DNA of 64,000 nucleotides from Crotalaria pallida (lineage: Eukaryota; Streptophyta; Magnoliopsida; Fabales; Fabaceae), in the NCBI GenBank assembly GCA_037953625.1, contig CM075650.1, forward strand, positions 123,425,706-123,489,705. The letters run 5' to 3'. A program made the position numbers and the translations under genes. Below, one piece after another: positions 55,367 through 64,000 of the stretch. Position 1 is the first letter of the stretch, and each line of letters opens with the position of its first letter. The notes beneath the pieces were generated by a model that made no database searches, was not told the origin of the DNA, and saw only the letters and a list, made by a program, of their open reading frames with translations.

Positions 55367-58300
55367 TTAGCTAATGCTTGACTCATCTAAAATTCCAAGT
55401 TCTCCTCTTATATGATAAAAGGTATCTCTTGGCAATGGTTTTGTAAAAATATCCGCTAATTGGTTTGTGGTGCTTACAAATTCAATTGTGCAATCACCTT
55501 TTTTTACATGATCTCTTAGAAAATGATGTCTAATTTCAATATGTTTAGTCCTTGAATGATACACCGGATTCTTAGTTAAGTTGATTGCACTTGTGTTATC
55601 GCACTTAATAGGAATATTTTCAAGTTTCAAACCAAAATCCAATAATTGTTGTTTCATCCACAAGAGTTGAGCACAACAACTACCGGCGGCGATATATTCC
55701 GCTTCGGCGGTGGAAAAAGCAACACAAGCTTGCTTTTTAGAAAACCATGACACTAGTGAGCTTCCCAATAAATGGCAAGTACCACTAGTGCTTTTACGAT
55801 CAAGCTTGCATCCCGCAAAGTCGGAATCCGAATAACCAACCAAGCTAAGACTAGTATCACTAGGATACCATAATCCGGTATTTATCGTTCCTTTAAGATA
55901 TTTAAATATATGTTTGACCGTGGATAGGTGTGATTCTTTAGGATTAGCTTGAAAACGGGCACACATGCATACACTAAACATAATATCCGGTCTAGATGCG
56001 GTAAGATATAGAAGACTACCTATCATGCCTCTATATTTGCTAACATCAACCGGTGTACCTTGTTCATCCTTGTCTAGGTAGCATGATGTGCTCATGGGAG
56101 TGTAGGCTTCTTTGCATTTGTCCATTCCGAATTTTCCAAGGAGCTCCTTGCAATATTTTCCTTGATGCACAAAAATCCCCTCCTTGACTTGCTTGATTTG
56201 AAGTCCTAGGAAGAACTTGAGCTCCCCCATCATGGACATCTCAAATTCCTTTTTCATCAAATTAGAGAACTTGCTACACAAGGACACGTTAGTGGCACCA
56301 AAGATAATATCATCTACATATATTTGCACTAACAAAATGTCCTTTTTGGTTTTATAGATGAATAGGGTATTATCAACCTTTCCTCTTTGAAATTCATTTT
56401 CTAATAAAAAGGTACTTAATCGATCATACCAAGCTCTAGGAGCTTGTTTTAATCCATAAAGAGCCTTTTTCAATTTATAAACATGGTTTGGAAATTCATG
56501 ACTTTCAAAACCGGGTGGTTGCTTAACATACACTTCTTCATTTATGAAACCATTCAAGAAAGCACTCTTGACATCCATTTGATAAAGAGTAAATTTCATA
56601 ATTGATGCAAAGGCAAGCAAGATTCAGATTGCCTCAAGGCGTGCAACCGGAGCAAAGGTCTCATCATAATCAACACCTTCCTCTTGGTTGTACCCTTGGG
56701 CAACAAGTCTCGCTTTGTTTCTTATAATCAAACCGGATTCATCAAGTTTATTTCTATAAATCCATTTTAAACCAATTATGGTATGATCATCGGGTATAGG
56801 CACTAATTCCCAAACATCATTTCTAACAAATTGATTTAGTTCTTCTTGCATGGCCATAACCCAATGTTCATCCAAAATTGCTTCCTTAATTGAATTTGGT
56901 TCGATTTGAGAAACAAAGGAAACAAAATGACAAATATTTTGAATTGTCCTACGAGTTAATACTCCCTTTGAAAGGTCTCCTATGACATTGTCAATAGGAT
57001 GAGCTTTCACCGTTTTCCAAGCCGGATCAAGATCATTTTTAACTTCTCCTTCATCCTTTAAAATCTCCTTCCCTTTTTCCTCTTTTGAAAACTCAAAACC
57101 TTCATCACAACCATCATTTAAAACACCATCTTCTTTCGAAGACTCATTAAAAACCACATGAATAGATTCTTCAATAGTCATAGTTCTTTTATTAAAAATT
57201 CTATATGCTTTACTATGTGAAGAATAACCCAAAAATATTCCCTCATCGGATTTGGAGTCAAATTTTCCAAGATGATCTTTTCCATTATTTAGCACATAAA
57301 CTTTGCATCCAAAAACATGAAAGTAGGATATATTTGGTTTTCTTCCTTTGTAAAGCTCATAGGGGGTTTTCTTGAGCATGGGCCTAATTAGAATTCTATT
57401 CATGACATAGCAAGCCGTATTAACGGCATCGGCCCAAAAATAATGAGGGACTTGAGAATCATTTAGCATGGTTCTTGCAAGTTCCTCTAACACCCTATTT
57501 TTCCGCTCTACCACTCCATTTTGTTCCGGAGTTCTTGGTGCGGAATATTGGTGTTCAATACCATGTTTATCACAAAATCTATCAAACTTGTAGTTTTCAA
57601 ATTCACCACCATGATCGGTTCTAATAATAATTACTCGTTGGTTTACTTGGTTTTGCACAAGTTTAATATGGCGTTTGAAAGATTTGTAGGTCTCACTTTT
57701 TGCACTTAAGAATAAAGTCCATGTAAATCTAGAAAAGTCATCAACAATCACCAAACCATAGTAGTTGCCACCAAAGCTTTTTACTTGAGAAGGTCCAAAC
57801 AAGTCCATATGAAGCATTTCTAATGGTCTTGTTGTGGACACTTCATTTTTAGAACCAAAATGGTTTTTGGTGTGTTTGCACTTCTTACAAGGAGTACAAT
57901 CACCTTCAATTTTAAAATCAAGCTTTGGTAAACCAACCACTAAGTCTTTTGATTGTATTTTCTTTAATTGATTTACATTAATGTGAGCAATCCTACGGTG
58001 CCACAACCAAGTGTCACTCTCTTTGCTTACTAGACAAGTAGAAACCAACGAGGTAATATTGTTTAATTCAACCAAGTAAGTATTATTAGACCTTTTGCCA
58101 ACAAATTTGATAGATTCATCCTTGTCACTTTTTATGAGACATTGGGTGGAGGTAAATAGTACATGGTTACCAATATCACAAAGTTGACTAATGCTCAAAA
58201 GATTGTGTTCTAATCCTTGAACATAAAGTACATTATCAATAACCAAGTTGGAAGAATTACCGACTTTACCAATCCCAAGAATTTTGCCTTTGTTGTTGTC

Positions 58301-58423
58301 TCCATAAGTGACATATCCACCTTCTTGAGGAGTAAGCTCCATGAAGTTCCGCTTATCTCCCGTCATGTGCCTTGAACATCCACTATCAAGATACCACGGT
58401 TTCTTTTCGGTTCTAAGGCACAC
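55367..58423 (-). pseudogene. Copia Pol: protease, integrase, reverse transcriptase, RNase H
   Basis: The order is protease (WYLDSGCSRHMTG), pre-integrase region (LWHRRIAHIN), integrase with D,D,E in LHMDLFGP, RTDHGGEF and PEQNGVVERKNR (residues of about 207, 270 and 307), RT (WIYRNKLDESG, LVAQGYNQEEGVDYDETFAPVAR; catalytic YVDDIIFG near 56310) and RNase H (SDSDFAGCKLDRKSTSG, STAEAEYIAAG, KHIEIRHHFLRD). One in-frame TGA at 56624-56626 interrupts the RT where CGA (Arg) is expected, a CpG transition. Gag and pol are also out of frame at the junction (58424-58436). Otherwise it is intact. Confidence 0.93.
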
Positions 58424-58436
58424 CTAGAAAACAAGA

Positions 58437-60206
58437 TCATTTGCTCATTTTGGGTACCCAAATTATGTTGGGTCCCTTTGGGTTAGCTTTTGGTGTTTCT
58501 TCCTTCTTAATCCAAACATAAGTGCCTTTTTGAATTTCAACATGTTTAATGTGGCACCTATTGTTTGTATGTCCAAACTTTCCGCAATAAAAGCAAGTTG
58601 GTTTCTTTGTATAATCAATTTTAGAAGATGAACCAACCCTTTTATTGTCCTTTTTCTTTTGGACATATCCTAAACCGGTTTTGTTTGAATAATTTCTTTG
58701 AGATTTAATTAACCGGTCTAGGTTTCTATCACTATTTGATATTGTGAGTTTGTGTTTCAAATCTTTTATTTCATTTTCAGAAATGTCACATTTCTCACAA
58801 TAAACAATAGTTTTCTCATCACTTGCACAATCACAAACATGACTAGAATTAACAAGTTCTAAAGAAGCATTTTGGAGTTTCAATTCATTTATGTACTTTT
58901 CTAATTCATTAATCTCTTTTTGATACTCCAAAATTTTCTTTCCTTTTTCCTTGTTAATCTTAGCTAGTTTTTCAAATTGTGTTAACATTTCATTGTATTC
59001 ATTGAGCAAATCATCATAAGGAATAGAGGAAGAGGAAAAACTAGAGCTTTGAGATGATACCTCATCCTCATTTTCACCATTTGCACTTGAGGCTTCATTG
59101 TTGGTTCTTGCCATGAGACATAGATTTGCAACTTCATCATCCGAGCTACTTGATGATGATTTTGCATCCTTTTCCGGTGCATCCCACACAATGTAAGCCC
59201 TCTTGCCCTTGCCCTCTTGGGTCTTCTTTTCATTCTTTCTCAAGTATGTAGGACATTCCATCCTTATGTGTCCAATGCCTCCACATTCATGACACTTCAC
59301 TACATCACTTGAAGTCTTGTTCTTTGACTTGTGTTCCTTGGGTCTTCTTTCTCTTGATGATGAGCCACTCTTCTTACCCTTGAGGAATTTGTTGAATCTT
59401 TTTGCAAACAATCCAATTTCCTCCTCATTGAGTGCATGATCGGAGTTCTCACTAGTTGAGTCATCTTCAACCTCTTTTACAACTTTGGTTGAGGCCTTGA
59501 GAGAGATACTCTTCTTCTTTTTGTCCGACTCCTCATGTGAGCTAAGTCTTGATAAGTCAATCTCATGCTCCTTGAGCTTCCCAAACAAGGTTGCCAAGTC
59601 CATAGTATTTAAATCCTTGGACTCCTTGATAGCGGTGACCTTAGGTTGCCATTTTCTATCAAGACATCTCAAAATTTTGTGAGTAGTTTCACCATCACGA
59701 AATTGCTTTCCTAGTGAAATCAAGTGGCTAACAATATGTGAAAACCTCTTTTGTAAGTCATCAATGGATTCATTCGGGAACATGTGAAATAATTCATATT
59801 CATGTGTTAAAGAATTTAATCTAGCATTTCTTACTTCACTTGTTCCTTCATGTGTGACTTCCAAAGTGTCCCACATTTCCTTAGCCGACTTGCATTGAGA
59901 AATTCTATAAAATTCATCATGGGATAAAGCCGAAAAGATGATGTTTTTAGCTTTTAAATCAAATGATGCTTTCTTTTTATCATCATCATTCCAACTTTTC
60001 CTAGGAATTTCAATGACTTCCCCATTTACCATATGTCTAGGAATATAAGGACCATCCTCTATTGCATCCCAAATATCGGTGTCTATTGCTTCAATAAAAA
60101 CTCTCATCCTAACCTTCCAATAAGCATACCCTTCACCATTAAAGAATGGAGGGCGGTTTATTGAAGAGGAACCTTCTTGATAATTGCTAGAGCCCATAGT
60201 TTCCAA
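58437..60206 (-). CDS. Copia Gag, Sirevirus type
   Basis: A 589-codon open frame starts about 45 bases after the primer site. Residues of about 20-230 form the copia Gag domain (PPFFNGEGYAYWKVRM, AKEMWDTLEVTHEGT, LQKRFSHIVSHLISLGK). A Ser/Lys-rich region leads to a CCHC knuckle CHECGGIGHIRMEC (about 302). A coiled-coil segment follows (YNEMLTQFEKLAKINKEKG...), then a second knuckle CFYCGKFGHTNNRC (about 535). It ends IIWVPKMSK and a TGA. The related pol continues 14 bases on in another frame, which I attribute to small indels at the junction rather than programmed shifting. Two knuckles and a coiled coil are usual for Sirevirus Gag. Confidence 0.9.
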   Translation of the reverse strand: METMGSSNYQEGSSSINRPPFFNGEGYAYWKVRMRVFIEAIDTDIWDAIEDGPYIPRHMVNGEVIEIPRKSWNDDDKKKASFDLKAKNIIFSALSHDEFYRISQCKSAKEMWDTLEVTHEGTSEVRNARLNSLTHEYELFHMFPNESIDDLQKRFSHIVSHLISLGKQFRDGETTHKILRCLDRKWQPKVTAIKESKDLNTMDLATLFGKLKEHEIDLSRLSSHEESDKKKKSISLKASTKVVKEVEDDSTSENSDHALNEEEIGLFAKRFNKFLKGKKSGSSSRERRPKEHKSKNKTSSDVVKCHECGGIGHIRMECPTYLRKNEKKTQEGKGKRAYIVWDAPEKDAKSSSSSSDDEVANLCLMARTNNEASSANGENEDEVSSQSSSFSSSSIPYDDLLNEYNEMLTQFEKLAKINKEKGKKILEYQKEINELEKYINELKLQNASLELVNSSHVCDCASDEKTIVYCEKCDISENEIKDLKHKLTISNSDRNLDRLIKSQRNYSNKTGLGYVQKKKDNKRVGSSSKIDYTKKPTCFYCGKFGHTNNRCHIKHVEIQKGTYVWIKKEETPKANPKGPNIIWVPKMSK

Positions 60207-60249
60207 AGGATCTTTTCGAAAAAGCTTTTACGCTCGATCTTTCGACCGA

Positions 60250-60261
60250 GCTCTGATACCA
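60250..60261 (-). other. Primer binding site (tRNA-iMet) of the Sirevirus-like element
   Basis: The minus strand reads TGGTATCAGAGC two bases after the 5' LTR end. Confidence 0.93.
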
Positions 60262-60263
60262 CT

Positions 60264-61853
60264 TGTTGGAAACCAACAAGCGGGCTTAGCAATTACTAGA
60301 GGGGGGGGTGAATAGTAATCTGAATGCAACAGTGACTAATTTTTATAATGCAATTAAGTATAATTGATCACGTGCAGATTTTTCAGAAACAGAGCAAGAA
60401 CACTCGAGTGTTTTAAAGAATACTCGAGTAAAATAACAAGAACACTCGAGTCTTCTTAATAATACTCGAGTAAATCGTGCAGTTAGCAGAAAAACTGTTT
60501 CTGGAAAATATGCACTTTAATCAATAACAATTAATACAGTCCAGGGCAGATTAATAATAGAGTAGAAAACAATTAAATAAAGTTATAACAACTTGAAAAC
60601 AACTTAATTGCTGTGGAATTACTAATCTAATTAATAATCCCCTTTTGAGCAACTTAGGTTTGGTTTTGACTTGAAGTTAAAGAAAGCTATAAAAGATCAA
60701 CACCACCGATTTTATACTGGTTCACTCTCTATTTAGAGAGCTAGTCCAGTCCCCCTAAGAATCTTAGGAGTGTCTACTAAAATCAAATTGTTAGAAATAT
60801 TACAAAGGGTATTGAGATGCCTCACTCAACCTATCCCTTCCAAGAGTGTACCAAACTCTTGAATTTCTACCCCAATTTGATGTTGGTGATGAAGACTCCT
60901 TCTTCTTCAAGCTCCTTGAAACCTTCAAGAGCTCCACCAAAGCTAAGAACCTCTTAGCCCTTGCTTGAGAACCTCCCAAGTCTTGAATGAACCTAAGATC
61001 CACTTAGGTACACTTGGTTACTAACCAAGATTTTGAGAACAAGATGTGTATGTGTATGTGGAGTGATCCAACAAATGATATCCACAACAATTAAGCACAA
61101 CTCTAACTCTTAGAACAAATAATAATGATGAATGAATATTGAGTTAGAGTAATTATCCACTTGAGAGAGAGAATGATAAAAATGAATGTTTTGCACAATG
61201 GACTTTTTAAATGCTCTTGTTGGTTAGTTCAATAGCATTCATTTCATATATCTGGAAAATACAATGAATGAGTGAAATCAACTCTTTCATTCCATTTTTG
61301 CCCTTTTCCAACGGTTAAAATTTTGCTGTCAGAACCAAAATACTCGAGTACTTTTGACACTACTCGAGTGTTTTGCCCATCTTTCAATAGAAATGCCCAA
61401 GTATTGAACTAACGGTCAAATCTCTGTTTTGAGACTGAAATACTCGAGTATTCTGGGAAGTACTCGAGTGTTTTGATACTCGAGTAACTTTCATATTACT
61501 CGAGTGTCTTTATACTCGAGTAGTTTTTGTGCTTACTCGAGTGTTTTGCCCAGAGATGATAAAAATCATGTTTTTCAACAATTTATTTCAATTCTCTCTT
61601 CAAGGAATAATTTTATGTAACCCCTAACCTTTTTCATGCAATTAAAATTATTTATCCTAAGGGTGAGATAACTTCCTAAGCTACCCACTCTCAATAAAAT
61701 AAAATTACATTCAAAATAAAATTGAGAATGAATAGATACATAATGCACTTGATCTTCTTGACTTGATGAGCTTGAATTCTTGCTTTAACTCCATGATCTA
61801 ATTATATTGTCATCATCAAAATAAATCCACCTAATTGGAGACTTGATTCTACA
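60264..61853 (-). repeat. 5' LTR of the Sirevirus-like element
   Basis: A near-identical copy of 51134-52722. The ACTCGAGT clusters are at 60401-60471 and 61341-61543; the second lies in the first third of the LTR on the coding strand, that is, in the presumed U3 promoter. A TATA-like TTTAAAAAG is at about 61204-61213. Confidence 0.93.
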
Positions 61854-61858
61854 GTACA

Positions 61859-62753
61859 GTCTACAAAAGTTAACATAGCTATACATAAAGGATATAGTCA
61901 GACTCCACGGAGTGCCGAGCAGCATTGTGTTCGACCGTGACCCTCGCTTCTTGTCTGGATTCTGGCAGAGTTTGCAGCAGGCCCTGGGTACAAAGTTGAA
62001 GTTCAGCACTGCATATCATCCTCAAACTGATGGCCAATCCGAGCGCACCATTCAGTCCCTGGAAGATTTGTTAAGAACATGTGTGCTCGAACAGTCGGAA
62101 AGTTGGGAAACACTTCTGCCTTTGGTCGAGTTTACCTACAACAACAGTTTCCGCTCACGCATCGGAATGGCTCCGTTTGAAGCGCTTTATGGTTGGAAAT
62201 GCCGAACACCCCTGCGTTGGTTTCAAATGGGAGATAACCTTTTGCTCGGCCCCGATATAGTGCAAGAGACGATCGAGAAGATCCGAATGATTCAAAGCAA
62301 GATGAAGGCGGCCCAGGACCGACAGATTTGCTACGCCGACAGACGAAGGAAACCTCTGGATTTCAATACGGGTGACCATGTGTTTTTGAGGGTAACCCCT
62401 ACTACCGGAATCGGCCGAGAAATTAAGTCCAAAAAGCTGACCCCTAGATTTGTTGGACCTTATCATATATTGGAAAAGGTCGGACCAGTTGCTTATAGAA
62501 TTGCCCTACCTCTACATCTGTCCAAACTCCATGATGTATTCCATGTTTCGCAACTCAGGAAGTACATCCATGATCCTTCACATGTGATAGAAGTGGACGA
62601 ACTGCCGTTGAGGGACAATCTGACCTTTGAAGTTCTTCAAAGTTATCTGGAACCGGAACAACGTAAAAGAGGCTACTTGGGAATTTGAGGAAAAGATGAA
62701 ACTATCCTATCCGCAGCTGTTCGGCGTCGACTGAATTTCGAGGACGAAATTCT
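61859..62753 (+). pseudogene. Chromovirus integrase, C-terminal part and chromodomain remnant
   Basis: The frame resumes after the copia element, crosses a TAG at 61876-61878 (where Gln is usual), then carries the second catalytic Asp in IVFDRDPRF and Glu in TDGQSERTIQ. The DNA-binding C-terminus reads FNTGDHVFLRV, KLTPRFVGPYHILEKVG and HDVFHVSQLRKYI. Near 62635 a deletion removes the start of the chromodomain and shifts frame; the end of that domain is readable in the next frame as VKEATWEFEEKMKLSYPQLF before a TGA. This terminus places it with Tekay/Del chromoviruses. Confidence 0.9.
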
Positions 62754-62756
62754 TGT

Positions 62757-62770
62757 AAGTGGGAGAGGAT
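62757..62770 (+). other. Polypurine tract of the chromovirus
   Basis: AAGTGGGAGAGGAT precedes the right LTR directly, after the typical TTCGAGGACGAAATTC. Confidence 0.88.
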
Positions 62771-64000
62771 TGTAACATCCTCAATTTAATATCCAATTTA
62801 ATTTGAGTAAATTCTGTTTGGACACAAGGAAACCATATAAATAAATTGAGTATAGCCGACCAATTAGCAACGCATAGGGTCTTGGACTTACCTAAGCCGA
62901 GCGTTTACTCTTGCAACGTTAGGTAGTTAGTGGCCGAGCGTTGCGACGCTATGCCTTTAGTCCGAGTGGAACCCAGTATAGCCTCAACCCAGAACCTGAT
63001 AGTCGAGATCTTGTCTTGACAAACTAGAGTCGAGTGCTATGCTCTCCCACACACAACATGCATACTTCCAACCACTCCCAACGTGCGAATGTCCTCTTAA
63101 TCACTTTATGTCACAATCACGTCATAGCTGTCCCTCTCAAGTCCCTATTGGGGACTTCCCCAGGAAGCCAATGAATCCTAGCCATCTGTTCCAAGCTTCT
63201 TAAGGAAGCCTCCAATTAGAACCACACGATTATTTCCAAAAATGGAAACATAAAGCCAAGACTCTCATCAAACTACCCACATATCTGATATCTCTTCTTC
63301 TTCGTTTTCTCCATCTCCCCTCTAAAAACTCCAGTGCAGAAACTCACCATTTCTCATCTCACTCACATATTCAACTCTCTCTTTCTCTCTCATCTCTATC
63401 AATAGTCACTAAACCGAAAACCATTTCTTTCATCTCCTCAGAAGCTTCCAGTTTCTCCATGGCATTCCTGAGGCTCAGTGAAGACTATGCAGCGGTGCAA
63501 GGGATTTTAGGTTCAAGAGACCGAAAGCGGTGAAACCAGACTCAAAACTCACAACACTCTTATCTCTCACGGATCGAGGTAAGGAGTGAGTGTTACCTTA
63601 GCTTAGGTTTGGGTTCCTAGTGTGTTCATAACGGGTGCTAAGAATGGGTGCTAGTTTAGGATTTGGACATAGAGAAATCTTAGGGAATGAAATGGATAAA
63701 TGAACAGAAAATTAATAAGTAACAAATGTGTGTATGTTGAATTTGGCTGTTGCATAAATGTTTATAACTTGTGATAACTGTTGTTCATGTTTGTTATTGC
63801 TAGCTATGCATGTAGGCCGACCATGAGCGGCCGAGATGGAAAATGGGGTAAATACTGTTAACTGATTGAGGGAGAAAATATTAATAAATGAATAAGTAAT
63901 AAGAAGACAAGTGAACGGGGTAAACAAGGGGAATGAGCTGAGAGGAGCTTAATAATAAATGTTCATAAAGATAAAAGAGTAACTAAAGAGAAATGGTTGT
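62771..64000 (+). repeat. 3' LTR of the chromovirus, cut by window end
   Basis: It matches 45037 onward with scattered substitutions and a 64-bp deletion near 62850. The substitutions are far more frequent than between the LTRs of the inserted copia element, in agreement with the nesting order. Confidence 0.92.

Larger units (their letters stand above)
51134..61853 (-). mobile_element. Sirevirus-like Ty1/copia element, nearly complete
   Basis: The LTRs are 60264-61853 (5' on the coding strand) and 51134-52722, with target duplication GTACA at 51129-51133 and 61854-61858. The order on the minus strand is PBS, gag, pol (protease, integrase, RT, RNase H), an extra ORF, repeated purine tracts and the 3' LTR. 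The LTRs are 1590 and 1589 bp and differ at about three positions seen by eye (a G-run, a T/C and an A/G), so the insertion is very recent. Pol-then-extra-ORF and multiple polypurine tracts agree with the Sirevirus group. Confidence 0.93.
45037..64000 (+). mobile_element. Tekay/Del-like chromovirus (Ty3/gypsy), right end outside window
   Basis: The left LTR is 45037-47544, the tRNA-iMet primer site 47549-47560, and gag-pol is a single + frame. The purine tract is 62757-62770 and the right LTR starts at 62771 and runs off the window. The order Gag, protease, RT, RNase H, integrase and C-terminal chromodomain-like region is that of chromoviruses. The integrase is split by the Sirevirus-like element (51134-61853). 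Six in-frame stops, a frameshift and a C-terminal deletion make it inactive. Confidence 0.9.

Noticed and set aside
58424..58436. Programmed frameshift between copia gag and pol
   Set aside because: The junction is better explained by small indels in an A-run and near TTTTCTAGG; no slippery heptamer with a downstream structure was evident.

Overview
This window is a stretch of nuclear DNA from a flowering plant, most likely a eudicot, built almost entirely of mobile elements inserted into one another. The evidence is the mix of element families: Ty3/gypsy chromoviruses, a Tat-lineage element with a second RNase H, a Sirevirus-like Ty1/copia element, CACTA and Stowaway DNA transposons, tRNA-derived SINEs, an endogenous caulimovirid (pararetrovirus) relic and plant gene exons carried by a CACTA element. 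No intact host gene was found. Most coding regions are broken. The species cannot be named from the sequence.

Layout. (A) 1-17058: an endogenous pararetrovirus relic (reverse transcriptase-RNase H and a downstream ORF), opened by an 11.2-kb Ty3/gypsy element with 3.6-3.7-kb LTRs (1925-13168, target duplication ACCTT) and by a 2.5-kb solo LTR (14072-16575, duplication ATTAG). The solo LTR holds a SINE. (B) 17398-18600: eroded Ty1/copia reverse transcriptase-RNase H. (C) about 18787-32607: a 5'-truncated Tat element with gag, protease, RT, two RNase H domains and integrase on the + strand. A convergent antisense gene with its own TATA box encodes a Transposase_28-like protein. A 5.4-kb minus-strand solo LTR (24464-29837) splits that gene.

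(D) 32608-36831: repeat-rich noncoding DNA with a GTAC-rich inverted-repeat element, an RNase H-like fragment, a Stowaway MITE, a second MITE and long microsatellites. (E) 36832-44366: a Tat-like non-autonomous element carrying only a gag remnant. Its right LTR is split by a 4.2-kb CACTA element (39467-43704, duplication AGT) that carries exons of a callose synthase and of a ubiquitin-domain protein, and by a SINE. The end of a second CACTA element follows. (F) 45037 to beyond the window end: a Tekay/Del-like chromovirus whose integrase is split by a nearly pristine 10.7-kb Sirevirus-like element on the minus strand (51134-61853, duplication GTACA).

How it fits together: each insertion can be checked by its target duplication and by the host reading frame resuming on the far side, so the order of events can be read. 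The youngest insertion seen is the Sirevirus-like element, whose LTRs differ at about three positions. The most unusual signal is a dense array of the palindrome ACTCGAGT, spaced about 20-50 bp apart, found in the LTRs of the unrelated Ty3/gypsy element in A and the Ty1/copia element in F, and again just upstream of the extra ORF inside the copia element.
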